This document shows, in pieces, positions 38,201 to 48,773 of a DNA stretch of 64,000 bases. The position numbers and the translations under genes are program-made. Origin of the DNA: Antedon mediterranea (Eukaryota > Echinodermata > Crinoidea > Comatulida > Antedonidae); assembly GCF_964355755.1 (NCBI RefSeq), contig NC_092678.1, forward strand, positions 6,422,922-6,486,921, in the 5' to 3' direction. The notes under the pieces are model-generated. The model searched no databases. It saw nothing but the letters and a program-made list of their open reading frames with translations, and had not been told where the DNA came from. How positions within the stretch are numbered: the stretch's first letter is position 1; every line of letters starts with the position of its first letter.

Positions 38201-40023
38201 TAAAATGTAATAAATCTTCATCAAACCAATAATAAATAAATAAATAAATAATAATAAATTTATTGTTTGTATCTTCTTCTGCTCAAAATTTATTATCAAA
38301 CCGTTTTTTTATCTAAAACTGTATATTATGCGACTACTGTATACTTAACATTTTAAAAGTCATTCAAATCCTAAATGTTATTAAATCATATCATATTTTT
38401 ATATATCGCAGAAATATAAATAAATTCATATTCTTTTAAATTCTAAAATAATATTTCCTAAGTAAAAATTTGATGAGGATTTGCATATTTTTATCAACCA
38501 TTATCAATACATTAATATTTAAATTTTATAGTAACAGATACAATATTTGTGTGTGAGCTGTATGAATTAAAATCAAATTATTATTTAAATATTTGTTTAA
38601 TTTATTACTTTCTTTATCTTTATTCACAAATTTTTTGAATTAAATAACTCATTCTATTTTCCATTTTTAATTTCAATACAGTATTTGGAAAAAAATTAAT
38701 TGAATCTTTCTAAAATTTGATTACAGCATGGAGTAATTAATAATAAATACTCCACTATTGACTATAGTATTACTCCATAATACAGGTGTTTTTTTATGCA
38801 AATTAGCTAGGAAAGTATGTTTAATTAATATGTAGCCTGGATAGCAAAGTCAAAGTACTCCAAGGAATGCTATGGGAAAGGCTATTATTCAGGCTATGAT
38901 GTAATCCACTTGTATTATTATGCTAATGAGTTAAGCTACAACTACATGTTAGTTCACCTACACAGAGCACAAGGGAGGTTGGAGGCATGCATGAGGCCAT
39001 TGACTGTGACAAGCTAATTAGGCCCATGTGTAATATACTACAAACACTGTGGAACTATACAACAGCTAATAATAACCATATTTATTCAAGGAAACCAATC
39101 TAATGTAAAGTAAAGCTTAATACTATAGTAGATTCATATTAACAAAATCAGGCAAACTGCTGAAAGGTAATAGTTTATTGAATGAATTCACATTTTGTTG
39201 TACTGCAGGCTGTCTTAGGCAATACATTGTATAGGAAAAGTGGCTTGTTTTCTGTACTGCACACTAATTTGGACTATGGTATAACTAAATTATAGTCCCA
39301 ATTAATACAAACAAGTTTATTCTCCAATTAAAGACATTTTTTGCCCAGTGTTTTTCTACCTAAACTTCTAGTTTGAGACTATAAATTATAGGCCTAATAC
39401 CTCCAATTAAAGACCATTTTGGCCCAGTGTTTTTCTACCTCTTGGACTATACATTGTTTAGGGGAAAATAGATTTTTGTACTAAACTTCTAACTTGAGAC
39501 TATAAATTATAGGCCTAATACCTCCAATTAAAGACCATTGTTACTAAGCTGATTTATTATAGACTTCTTCTACAGTACCTATCCATTTTAGACAGGCATG
39601 TTTTGATTTACCATTACCTTTAATTAAAGACCAACTAGTGTTATTCAGCACTGACCACAGTCAGTAATTAAGAAATTTAATTAGATACCCTTGTCTCACA
39701 GAACATGAGGACCTAACATTTTTGCAAAAAATGTTTTTATAGTTAGGAAAAAAGTTTAATCATTTTGCTGTGGGGCTTAATATTTAGTTTCCTATGACCA
39801 ATCCTGGCTACAGCCCTGGATATTGTATCCACAAAATGTGAATGTTATATATTAGTGTATATGCTTGGAGAATACATTTATTTGATTGTAAATTGTTTGT
39901 AACAGTGTAAAACCAATATATTATTAATTATTCAAATGTTGCAACAATAAATACAGTACTTACGAGCTGAAGCCACAGCAAACAAAAACAAAGAGATTAT
40001 TGTTGTCTTCATTCTGACAGTAT
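26131..40023 (-). CDS. CNTN: Contactin, complete gene, GPI-anchored
   Basis: GPI-anchored neural adhesion protein of the contactin family. Nineteen coding exons (minus strand, 5' to 3'): 40012-39964 (exon from 40023), 36303-36004, 35438-35340, 34921-34709, 34493-34391, 34120-33933, 33656-33384, 33207-32914, 32079-31883, 31552-31429, 30958-30794, 30432-30280, 29178-29108, 28609-28378, 28031-27916, 27746-27560, 27206-27088, 26624-26444, 26234-26131. Lengths sum to 3168 nt with matching phases, giving 1055 residues plus TAA. Signal peptide MKTTIISLFLFAVASA, six Ig (about 17-613), four FN3 (about 614-1021), then a GPI signal ending in a hydrophobic run. 6 Ig + 4 FN3 + GPI is diagnostic of contactins. 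There is no N-terminal lectin domain as in insect contactin. Contactins bind L1-family proteins; the neighbouring L1-family gene is convergent with it. Confidence 0.97.
26444..26624 (-). CDS. CNTN: Contactin exon: FN3-4 second half
   Basis: VCYWPLGTFEDDAYYEDVEV, then LDRLYPDHVYLIKVKGYSKG, the FN3 strand signature. Donor A|GTAAGT, phase 1. Confidence 0.94.
26940..27055 (-). mobile_element. tRNA-derived SINE, partial
   Basis: CACCAGAACCATGTAGCGAG and GTGAGCCTCGAACC match the SINE at 2680-2750. Body missing. Confidence 0.55.
27088..27206 (-). CDS. CNTN: Contactin exon: FN3-4 first half
   Basis: APQTAPDNVRVTFGKQYNQL, NINWDKI, ending GYR in phase 0 (GTAAAT donor). Confidence 0.94.
27357..27433. 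mobile_element. Palindromic MITE family A, half copy A7
   Basis: ATATGGGCACATACACTTTT and TAGTTTAGACAGAGTTTTA; left half lost. Confidence 0.6.
27560..27746 (-). CDS. CNTN: Contactin exon: FN3-3 second half
   Basis: IAYWTDDIPESSASIYTTSG, LEAYTQYQFRVYAYTAGGKG. Donor G|GTAAGT. Confidence 0.95.
27916..28031 (-). CDS. CNTN: Contactin exon: FN3-3 first half
   Basis: APSTAPGRVRLSVQSAMTIR, VSWNAIN, ends GYK in phase 0 (GTATGT donor). Confidence 0.94.
28093..28193. mobile_element. Palindromic MITE family A, partial copy A8
   Basis: TCACTACCATATTTAAGGAC and ATCAAACTAGTTTGATAGTA; left arm eroded. Confidence 0.65.
28208..28350. repeat. Minisatellite, about 24-bp unit x6
   Basis: TATACCACCCTATATTGTAA-type units, directly beside the FN3-2 donor of contactin. 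Confidence 0.9.
28378..28609 (-). CDS. CNTN: Contactin exon: FN3-2 second half
   Basis: PLGMEDWNAPSIYYKVYWAR, then YTVQIQAVNDPGPGPMSTPV. Phase 0 acceptor, phase 1 donor GTAAGA. Confidence 0.95.
29108..29178 (-). CDS. CNTN: Contactin exon: FN3-2 first part
   Basis: 71 nt: VPTKAPSNLGGGGGREGQLR, ITWQ. The Gly-rich GGGGG matches the spot of a Gly-rich loop in vertebrate contactins. Donor GTAAAG. Confidence 0.93.
29594..30219. mobile_element. 626-bp TIR element flanked by TTAA
   Basis: TTAA at 29590-29593 and 30220-30223. Ends AGCCCCATTCCCTACGTTTT and (reverse complement) AGACCCCTTCCCTGCAATTT. The interior is unusually CpG- and GC-rich (GCGCGCGG, CGATCGATCG) and holds a CTAGGCCTA cluster. No ORF. 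TTAA flanks recall piggyBac-type insertion. Confidence 0.7.
30280..30432 (-). CDS. CNTN: Contactin exon: FN3-1 second half
   Basis: DSVTLINLSPWSVYMFRVLA, then VNRFGAGEPS, the classic FN3 G-strand turn. Donor G|GTGAGA. Confidence 0.95.
30559..30690. repeat. GGGGACAC repeat, copy 8
   Basis: Opens TACAGTGGAACCCCCACAAA with GTGTCCCTTAATAGAGG. Confidence 0.65.
30794..30958 (-). CDS. CNTN: Contactin exon: FN3-1 first half
   Basis: GPPGAPYGVRIQDGSATATS, VALIWSSGREGGSPITSYRV. Phase 1 acceptor after TATAG. Confidence 0.95.
31168..31373. repeat. GGGGACAC repeat, copy 9
   Basis: Opens TACAGTAAAACCTTCCATTG and closes near TCTATCTACTGTA, so both inverted ends are visible. Confidence 0.65.
31429..31552 (-). 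CDS. CNTN: Contactin exon: Ig6 second half
   Basis: MIDVHGNLVIKDTTMYQQGE, YTCVVTSP holds the second Cys. Donor G|GTGAGT. Confidence 0.94.
31883..32079 (-). CDS. CNTN: Contactin exon: Ig6 first half
   Basis: DNTIKCEARVDDLLELAYTW gives first Cys and Trp. Ends in phase 0 at GAG|GTAACA. Confidence 0.94.
32182..32730. repeat. GGGGACAC repeat, copy 10, split by an insertion
   Basis: Left part 32182-32257 (CCCCTATTAAGAGGACACC) and right part 32665-32730 (CAGGAAAGTGTCCTCTTAAT) are interrupted by a CAGT-ended element. Confidence 0.6.
32258..32664. mobile_element. 407-bp CAGT-ended TIR element with TTTTACGTACG subrepeats
   Basis: Ends CAGTAGAACCTGATTTTACA and (reverse complement) CAGTAGAACCTCCATTTTAC. 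The word TTTTACGTACG recurs near both ends. No transposase. Nested inside a GGGGACAC repeat, so it is the younger insertion. Confidence 0.8.
32914..33207 (-). CDS. CNTN: Contactin exon: Ig5
   Basis: Whole Ig5: QNATLSCRPEAAPKARIVWQ and GGRYRCVASNDLGTNTS show Cys, Trp, Cys. Donor G|GTAACA. Confidence 0.95.
33384..33656 (-). CDS. CNTN: Contactin exon: Ig4
   Basis: Whole Ig4: GEVIWTCVAESTEPIVYSWY, DDAMFQCEASNEFGMI. Donor G|GTGAGT. Confidence 0.96.
33933..34120 (-). CDS. CNTN: Contactin exon: Ig3 second half
   Basis: PTPSLSWTRTDGESLPSGSF, EDAGTYRCSASNSVQSG. Joins the previous exon in phase 2, unlike the mainly phase 0 or 1 junctions elsewhere. Confidence 0.95.
34140..34350. repeat. GGGGACAC repeat, copy 11
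   Basis: Three tandem units of GGGGTTGGTTTTAGTGTTAA and TTTCCCTCTGTTTCACAG type. Confidence 0.65.
34391..34493 (-). CDS. CNTN: Contactin exon: Ig3 first half
   Basis: APQVEQIIGTQNVLEGDTVT, LQCFFSGR. Donor AG|GTTAGT. Confidence 0.93.
34709..34921 (-). CDS. CNTN: Contactin exon: Ig2 second part
   Basis: GLEYSWMKNGQYISGDRRIR, TGDYVCEIRNSYNNPSG, then the KYGGPKRPLQV linker. Donor G|GTAAGG. Confidence 0.95.
35090..35290 (-). mobile_element. SINE with shared core
   Basis: TTTGTTCTTTAAAATGAACA, CGTTGTACACAGGACC and GTCTCATCCGAATGATGG match the SINE body at 2590-2690. The minus strand also shows a weak tRNA-like GTGGCTAAACTAG head. Confidence 0.5.
35340..35438 (-). CDS. CNTN: Contactin exon: Ig2 first part
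   Basis: PTVTVNEFLSTSLNCDAPDN holds the first Ig2 Cys. Phase 1 on both sides. Donor G|GTAAAG. Confidence 0.93.
36004..36303 (-). CDS. CNTN: Contactin exon: Ig1
   Basis: Starts by completing a split Gln codon from the signal-peptide exon, then MDEMKGPKIIIEPRDQIVDA, NFGCTAEGDGELVYEWRFNG, DAGMYQCWVSN. Complete Ig domain. Donor T|GTAAGT. Confidence 0.95.
38730..39080. promoter_or_regulatory. Candidate neural enhancer in contactin intron
   Basis: Base composition is more balanced than the surrounding AT-rich intron, with ATGCAAATTAG (octamer plus homeodomain core), TGCTAATGAG and GCTAATTAG. POU and homeodomain sites are typical of neuronal genes. Function is inference. Confidence 0.25.
39335..39535. 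repeat. Interleaved local tandem repeat
   Basis: GCCCAGTGTTTTTCTACCT occurs twice about 78 bp apart, and ATAGGCCTAATACCTCCAAT occurs twice about 120 bp apart. Confidence 0.75.
39964..40023 (-). CDS. CNTN: Contactin exon: start codon and signal peptide
   Basis: TTTTTTCCAG acceptor, 11 nt of 5' UTR, then ATG at 40012-40010 and MKTTIISLFLFAVASA, a clean signal peptide with an A-S-A cleavage site. Ends C|GTAAGT, which joins AA of the next exon to give Gln. Confidence 0.93.
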
Positions 40024-40084
40024 CTGGAAAAAATTAATTTATTAATTGTATAAATTACAGACCATGGCCCATGCAAAATAAGAT

Positions 40085-40360
40085 GGCATTTATTTAAGTT
40101 TAGGCCACTAAATCTAGGCCTAGCTAGGCTAACTAAGAAGTAGGTCTAGCCTAGTAGAGCTATGATATCTAGCCTAGGCCCTGCCTTTAGGCTATGCTAT
40201 GTAGTAGGCTAAGACTATACTTAACTAGGCCTAGCTCGGCAGGCCTATGCCTGGCCCTAGCCCCTAGGCAGGCATAATTAATAATAATATCTAAAAACAC
40301 AATGGGCCAGCCAGGGCCTTAGCTAGGCCTAGCCTAAGGCTAGTAGTTTTTAAGTAAGTA
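40085..40360. repeat. CTAGGCCTA-rich tract in contactin 5' intron
   Basis: Dense TAGGCCTAG, GCCTAGCTAGG and GCTAGCCTAG words between the signal-peptide exon and the presumed 5' UTR exon. Confidence 0.65.
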
Positions 40361-40508
40361 CCTACATAATCCTACAGTACTCGTTGTAGGATAGATTATA
40401 GGGAGATAGGGAAACCATTTCTCTAGCCTAGCTAACTCGTCTAATAATTACACACACAAGGCGAAAAAAACCCCATAATAGCGACTATTAATAACAAAGC
40501 TTACATAC

Positions 40509-40680
40509 CTAAATACACACTAATACACCTATGAATGTTTAAAAAACCGACAGGAAAATATATAAATATAAATTTTATTCGGAAAAAGTGCAACAAAACA
40601 GACGCATCTTGTTACTTCCTCTTTTGTCTCGCATGATTGCGTTCTCTGTTTGGTACCAAAATTTAAATGAATATAGAGGG
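40509..40680 (-). promoter_or_regulatory. CNTN: Contactin 5' UTR exon and promoter (probable)
   Basis: On the minus strand a non-coding exon ends TTTAG|GTATGT at 40509/40508, pairing with the acceptor at 40024-40025. Upstream lies an ETS-like AGAGGAAGTAAC. The start site is not determinable here. Confidence 0.45.
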
Positions 40681-40699
40681 CGAACTACAATTTATTCCT

Positions 40700-43600
40700 A
40701 TGTCATATCATAATTATTATTTTCATTAATAAAATATTTACGAGTCTAGGCTATTATTTATTAATACAGACAGTATTTGAATCAAACAGAGAATAATTTC
40801 CCCTTGAAAAATATCACCCAAATGTTGATAATTGTATAAAAATCATATTATTAAGGATATAAAAAACAAACTCCTAAAAATGCTAGCAAAGTCGTATCTT
40901 TATATTTCAAAACTTTATTTGTTTGTTCAAATATGCATATCAAACTTATTAAATATTAGTGGACTCTCTGATCTCTCAATAAGGTTAATGATATTTCTTG
41001 GTACGTTCTAACAGGATCTTCTAAGAGCAATGAATTAGTCGACTGTTGCAACTTGTAGTTAAAAACATATTAAAAAATGTGTATTTTTACAAGCGTCTTG
41101 TGTCATGTAAGAGGTAACACTAAATTATTTTCAACATCTTCATAAAGTATCATGACTATTTACTTGTAGAGTAAAATTAATTTATTAATTTATTTACTTT
41201 CATAATTATTGGAAAAAGATAATCCCACACCCATCAAGAATGATTACCTAGAGAGGATTTTCGGATAATTTTTCGACATTCTAATTTTCGTTTTCTGGTA
41301 TTGAGTTTTCAATTTCTAGTTTGTTCATCGATATTATTTTTATTTTACCTCCACTTTTGACGGCCACCACGATGTTTCTCGTGTATTTTGTGATCACTTT
41401 TACTGCAGTGTACAGTAATATAATAAATGTCAACAAAAGTATAGAGACACTTAACAGTAGTATATTCCTACCAGTCATACGACTTTATTTATGCATTTCA
41501 ATTACTAAAATATTAAAATTATCTTACCAAAAAGTTTTATCCTGGTTTCTAATTATAGATTAAAACCCCGCCCACTCGAAATGCTATTAATAATAAATTT
41601 ATATAAAAGATCTTATTTCTACTGTACATATTATGATCATAGAGATATTATTATTATGATATGATTTATAATTTTAAGTGCGCCGCGGCGCCGATACGAT
41701 GGATATAAAACAAATCTGCTGCCGCCCCCTATGTCATACCAATACCATTTGTGTTTGTCAGCAGTGTAGAATTCTATTCATTATTATATTAGACGAGAAC
41801 TATTATTATTTATTAGTTGAACACTTTCATACTTTCATTTTAAATATTTGCTGTATTTTAAAATTTAAATTTTTTAAAAATGTTTGTGACGTAAATAATT
41901 TCACTTCAAAAATGGAATAATCCCAAGCGTAAAATCGCAAGAGGGCGTACAATAAAAGTATTTCTTCTCTATGGCATATTGGTATAAACTTCCACAAAAT
42001 GTCACCACAACACATTCACATTATACATAAGATATAAATGTAAAACCATTGTAACATAAGTAGAAAACATAATCACATACGGTAATGTATATAGACGAGG
42101 AAAGCATGCGGTACTGTATGATTTTTCTAGTAAACCCAACATAGGTAAATTTAAAAATACAGTAAAATAGCACATGACACATACGCCTAATCTAGCCCTA
42201 TGGTTAATAGAATACGTTTTATTTATGACAATTCGGAGACAAGTCTCCCGGAGAAGCCACATAGCCACATAGCCGTTAAGGCTAGTGGCTAATTAAGCGG
42301 CCTCCCTCTTAAACTACGGTATCTTTAAAATTATAGAGAAAAACAGTTAAATAAATAAAGATTCACTAAGTGTGCTTAAACAATTCGAAAATTGATTTTA
42401 AAAGATAAAAATTGGTTTACGTATAATGCGCTAGATGTGATATATGTGTAGGCCTACTCTATTCCTAATTTGCTATGATGAAAAAATGATCATAATTATG
42501 TTGAGATATATGAGTAAGCTATATTGGGTTCTATGGTAGCCAAATTAATACAAATATCTACGTTTAAACGCTTGGACACAAATTATTAGTAGTTAGTGTT
42601 TCTTTGTGATGTCACACTAATATTCAAACAACTTCAAATGGTGTAATTTGGTACATTATAATCCCATATGACAAGATAATCGCATTTTGTTTATTTTACC
42701 GTCTTCTTATTAAATCCCGAATTCATCCTTCTCCCGAGATAACATGCGAATGTTTATTCGTGTCAATTCAGTTTATTTTGCTTTCACGGCTAGCTGTGTT
42801 ATTAATACTGCGGGGTGATCCACGGTGTCTTTGACAAAGCATGCCGAACAATGTGCAATCCAATAGGCATTTAATTTGCGTGCGCTATGCGTATAGGAGT
42901 TATATAATAAGAATAGGGAAAGTAAAACACTATTTGGCAAATTCTAATCCACCGTACTATAAATTTGGCAGAAACCAACCAATAATTAAAAAAAACGGAT
43001 GATCTTTGGTCTATTAAAGGCTTTAAACTTTTTCTAATTCTTTTTAGTAAATATTTCCAAATTTCAATGCAGGAAAAATGAAACAAGTTCTTAAGCTCTT
43101 AGTTAGCCAGTTACATTCGCACGCTAAATTACAAGTGGTATGGAATGGTGTCCTAAAAATTTCCTCGAAAATAACTAAATACTCATGTAAGTAAATAATA
43201 AGGGAGGACGGTGGCCTACATGAAATTCCATTCCCCCTGGAATCGCGGTTAAATCTCCAAATGAAGTCTATCATCCATTGCCGCGCCTTGGTAAATTCCT
43301 GGCGCCAATTCTAATTTTTATTTAATAATTACATAATCAAATATTTACCATACAACCCCGTTTATTCAAAGTTACCGACCGATGATATTTGACGACACCA
43401 TCTTTGTCGGTGAAAAGAAATGTCAAAACGTCATGATGTAGCTGGCGAGAATTATCAAAGGTATTGCAGTTAATGAAGCGGCATAACCCTTTGATGTGCG
43501 ACTGACTAATATAATTACTCATCTTCATTAGTAATTCGCTCTATTAGTCTCTATTGTGCCCCTGATATCAAGAAACACCGCAGTGGACTTCAAGATGTGA

Positions 43601-46600
43601 GATTGATAAACAAACCAGCCTTACTGTCACCGCTACCAATTTCTTCGAATCTCGGTACTATGTCATCTTATTAAAATTAACCATGTGTTAAGAGTAATTT
43701 GTTATGTGTTTAAGACAGTTATTGAAAAAAACCAATGACATGTTAAACAGTAGATATTGATGATATAATACAATAATATGTAAAAATATGTCTATATATA
43801 GGCCTATATATATACCCAAAGTAATTATTTTTATAGTGTTCTTAAATTTATTCAAAGATGTCCCTGAAATAAAGTAGTTCAAATAAAACCGTCAAGAAAT
43901 CCACAAAGAAAAAGGACAATATTAAGCGGCAATTTGTCGAAGATGTTCCCTAAATAAGGGTTCTATTTTATCTGATTGTTAAAGATGTATTGCCCCCTCC
44001 CCCCCCCCCCCACTAACAAAAAAAAACACTTTTTTAATATGCCATTCTAATGTCACATAGTATAGTTATTCTTGTAGACCAAAAATTGGATCGAAAATAA
44101 AAATTATTTACCTGAAAAACTGTAATTTAAAGAAAAAAATAATCAAATTGGCTGGTTTGGTTTGGTTGATTGGCATTGGTTTTTAATTGAATTTAACCGT
44201 TTATTTTTTGTCTTATAACTGAAAACATTATTTGGTGGGGTGTGGGGGGGGGGGGGGTGGTTATACGGAAGTGATTAACTTTATTAAAACCCATTCATAG
44301 TCTAATTTTATTAGTTCATGTTCTTGGGTGACAATACATCTTTAAGTTTGCTCAGTTTGCAGTGTAAAACGGTTGCTTTTCTTAAGATCAATACCGCCCT
44401 CAAGGAGGAGATAATACTTTACAACATCATGTTCTACCTTTTCGTACACAATCGTATACTATACCATTCGTTAATGTCTTGTTTATTGTCATGCTACATG
44501 TTCAGTTAATCTGTTTATTATTCTCAATCTACATGTTTATTTGTGTTTGTAAATGTATCCCTGTTGCCATCATACTGTTTAAAACCCGATGCCGTTATTT
44601 ATATTGCATTGCATCTATAGGGCCTAATGGGAAATATCGTTTTCATTTAGTGAACATGTTACCATATTTATCTGCATTTGAAATGCGTGTTGATAGAATT
44701 TAAAGTGACTTCATGTCGGTCATTGACCTGGGAATGACACAAGCATTTAAAAGACTATCAGGATATTGGGATGGGAAAGATAAATTGGGTCTAATGAGCC
44801 CCAGGGCCAGCCATTGTTTCCGTTTTTTTACTTTCGACAAATGTCAGGAGAGTGGAAGTGCCGTCTGCTTATACCGCCTATACATATACACAAGTGCAAT
44901 GGATTTGTTAATGTATTGGTATAGTTCATTAGAACTCGGTTGAGAACGCATTCAGGGCCCCAAATAGTGTCCCCTTGTATGGGTGTCTCTTCGATCAATA
45001 GGGGTTGAGGTCGTACTGTATTCCCCCTCAAAATTATTTCACGGAAAAAGGTCTCCGGGTTAATAGTAGAACTGATATGGTGTGCCAAAAATGGGGCTAC
45101 GGTGCTGTAGTATGTATGTATCCGCCTCACACTACACACGAAATAATAGGCATATCTAAATAAGTTTGGATTTATTTGTTTTACCATCGGGTTTACCTTT
45201 CAAACACACTCAGCATTTACTTTTCAGACCCGCAAAAATAAATATTTTTCACCGCATCTGAAGTAAGAAATTCGAAAACAAGTTTATGTGTGAACAGACC
45301 CTTAATGAGGGCCAATCTACAGGGTATATTATTTCACAATGTGTGAGCTTTTAGTCCTTATTACAAAGGTGTGTGTCAATGATTTGCTTTGATGTTGCCG
45401 CCGTCATGATCGGTAATTCTAGACCGCCGTAGAAAGTATGTTTATTGACCAGTTCGTTTTGTTGAATTCGTTTAGGAATCACACGCACAATGCCTGATAA
45501 TCACACCTTAATCGGGAAAGTAAATTTGATAACACTGTTGTCTAATAAACAGTCATCCATTATTATTTCGAACTCGTGCATAACTCGTATAAGAAAGTTA
45601 AGTTCGTGACTTGCGCGCAGTGGCCAGCAATGGAAATAAAATTATGCTAGGTGGCACTGCAGAACAAATATGCTAGATTATGCTAGGCACGATTAAAGTA
45701 AAAATTGCACAAGAACAATGTATATCAGAGGGCGGTGTATGTAATGTTTTATGTAACACAAAAGTGATAAGCCACTATGCTTATGCGAGCTGGCTCGATA
45801 GATGTTCCAAACATCGGTATAATACTATCGGTTTCCCGCCATATAGGCCTAATTTATACCACACGTCATGATGAACATTAATGCGTTGATACAGTGCCCA
45901 CAATCGGTTGGACGACGATAGAATAAATGAAATGGTTGTACTTATAGCATGAAGTCTGCAATGAATTGTCGCATTACTGGTCAAATAGCCAGATTTTTCT
46001 CGTTTTTAGTATTCTCATCCCAAAGATAGACTATGAAATGACAGTTCATGTACCATACTGTACTAATACATAGTAGACCGTAATACCAGACGGGAATATA
46101 GAACACCGCAGTCTATGTAAGATTGTGATGACTACACCCGATTCTGCATCTGTCACTAGATAGGGTCTAACTGACTGTCGACAGTCAGAATCTTGTGGAA
46201 TGCGCTTATACACAATTCAAATACTGATACAATAACACTTATCGGATTCTACATGTGCGTATCTCAGAACCGTGACCTTAAACCAATTTCTAACTGACCC
46301 CATAACCTATACTGCCTAGGGCTATATGAAGTTTTTGAGTAAAACCAACTTAAATGGAATCTGCCGAACGAACGAAAAAGTATTCTAATTATTTAATGCA
46401 AAAAAAATAACAAAAAGTAGAACCCTTCCTTTTACTTGAGATTATAACTGTAGGAAACGAATCCTGTAAAAAATTACAATGGCCAATCTACAGCACCGTA
46501 TTTGTTACGACCGTAACACCAATTAGGCATATAAGTAGGCCTATAAGGGCACTTTTTTGATGGAGGGCGGGGGGGGGGGGTGTCTAAACACAAACCAGGG

Positions 46601-48500
46601 ATGCAATAGTTAGGCCTACATTCTAACAACTTCTACTAATTCCTCGCTGTCTGTGAGGTCTCCTGGAAACATTCATCGGTAGATTGAAGATTACCGGTAG
46701 GCCTACAACCGTTTGTATAGTTATATTAGCGACCCGGGTGATAATCTATATTGTTTGTTTAAGTCTGCAGAAATCTCCTCTCTTTTTTGGCAGTTTTTAC
46801 TATAAGGCCTGCAGTGTGTTAGTATGTTTATTATTATCGCGTTCCTAAAGACTTGTATAAAGTTGTAAATGTTGGATTATTGGAGAGGGATCAGTTCCGG
46901 ACGATTAGCTAGTAGACTGCAAACGTGGCATGTTGTCTGGGGTAAAGTTTACGCTAAAAGGTAACAACACAAACGTCATCAAAATCGGAATATCCACTGA
47001 GAATTGACTTATGTAATTCTCACTGTTTTAAATATACAAATTAGCCTATTGTCAAATAGGCCATATGAGTTTTAGACATTAAAAAAAATGTTTTTCTTCG
47101 AATTCATACAAATTCACATTCCACTTACAAATGCACACTTTCGTTTGTGCTTGCATTCTGGCAAACATTCATTTCGTAAAATTAATAAATGTACATTTAT
47201 GTAAATGTGTGTCTGAGAGTTGTTTCACCATTCTTACTAAAAATGAACATTTGTATTGATAGGTAGGATTTTTTTTCCTCTTTTGTGGTGTAATCTACCG
47301 TACGGTACCATTTCTATTCGTTCACGATATTACAAATACATAGGTATCATATAGATATTTTGTTAATTTAACATAACTAAACGTAAAAATGCATATAATT
47401 ACTAGAATCAAGTTTAAAATAAATAGAGATGTTCGTTCGTCCGTGCATTATGATCTCTACACACACCGGTTCAACGTTTATTCTCTATAAAAAAAACACC
47501 GAACTATTAATAATTGTTTTGTTCTTAATTTATCGGTGATTTTAGCGCCTGGCTCATCTTATCGATCGAGTATAGCTATATCAGCACGTTGTGCACTTTC
47601 AACATTAGAAACGTTAGAGTTATAGCATTTATCGTGGAAATTGCTCGATGATGGATAAAACACGAAGGAAGTGGCTTTAAAAGGACACAATCCATTACCG
47701 TTCATGTTCTCAATATGTCTACATTGCTAAATCATTTCCGATATTGTGTCTGAAAATGTGGATGTTTGTAGTTTTATGACCCATTTTACCTAATAAAAAG
47801 AGCGCAGACATGATTAGTCACGTGGGTGATGCATAATAGGGGTATGACAATTTATGTACAGTTTATGACAAATAAAAATGCACAGTATGGTCCGAGTAGG
47901 TAAGTAAAAATGGCAGATTAAGGTGAGCAGTAGGCCTATACACAAACGATGTACATTAAGATCGGCCTACACCAAAATGTCGTGATTGAGGCTACCAGAG
48001 AACATTTTGATAAGGCCTATTAATGGTGACAACAAAACTGTGAAGTACTGCAAGTAAATTTAGTCAGTTTTATGCGCAGTTGTTCGTCCATAATATAAAA
48101 TACTATAGGCCTAAAATGGAAAGATAGGCCTATAAATTATATTGCTGAAATGGTATGCGGAATGGATCGGTGATTTTATTCATGAACATGGTAAACAATC
48201 GTATATTAGAACATACAAATAATTGAAATGAATAAACTGTTATATAACTGTTAAGTTATTTGTATGTGAGACGTTGTTTCATGTAGAAATACCATAGGCA
48301 GCTCCCATCGGCACGTGTATATACGAGATAATAAAATGTAGGCCTACACTAGACAATTTGCATTGTTTTTGTAATAATTGTATTAAGAAATCGTTATTTA
48401 TATGCTTTATACGCCAAATTTCCTATCGACGGTGTTTTTGCAGCAGGACTTTGTTTATTTTGGTTAGGAAAGAAGTGCATTTAGAATAGAGGCTAAACAT
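40700..48500. other. Intergenic spacer between contactin and PDZRN
   Basis: Divergent genes flank it. I recognise no exon or RNA gene. It holds a C run near 44000, a G run near 44240 and another near 46570, a GGGGACAC fragment at 44955-45060 and scattered TAGGCCTA words. Some stretches (42700-43600, 45400-46800) are less AT-rich and could hold regulatory DNA. Confidence 0.55.
44955..45060. repeat. GGGGACAC repeat, fragment 12
   Basis: GGGCCCCAAATAGTGTCCCC and GATCAATAGGGGTTGAGGTC. Confidence 0.5.
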
Positions 48501-48529
48501 CAAAGTACCGATAAGTTAGTACAACTGTT

Positions 48530-48773
48530 GGACTCAACCAATCAGAAGGCAGAACTTCTTGACTTTGAAAGAAAGTACCGCCTACTTACCCAGTCATCGC
48601 ACGCCACCACAGCACAGTGGGTTCTCAGTTGTTTGCTGTAGTGATGCTTGGAAGATCGTGTTTACCAGCCTAGCCTACCAGTTTTTCGCCTGCTAGCCTG
48701 GGTTTTACGTACTTAGCCTAAGTCTTAGGCTGATTCATATATTCTTGGATAATACTACGAGTAAAGGAGGAAA
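48530..48773 (+). promoter_or_regulatory. PDZRN: PDZRN promoter and 5' UTR (probable)
   Basis: CCAAT at 48538-48542 followed within about 100 bp by TCAGTT initiator-like sequence, then a CTAGCCTA-rich leader running without obvious introns to the ATG. The context GGAGGAAAATGG is a good start context. Confidence 0.45.

Larger units (their letters stand above)
36310..39950. other. CNTN: Large first coding intron of contactin
   Basis: About 3.65 kb of AT-rich DNA between the signal-peptide exon and Ig1. Holds a local tandem repeat (39335-39535) and one stretch with clustered POU/homeodomain-like words (38730-39080). No further exon seen. Confidence 0.6.

Noticed and set aside
41281-41563. Overlapping hydrophobic frames on both strands near 41.3-41.5 kb
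   Set aside because: AT-rich DNA gives Ile/Leu/Phe-rich chance frames. No domain, no splice context, and both strands are open at once.
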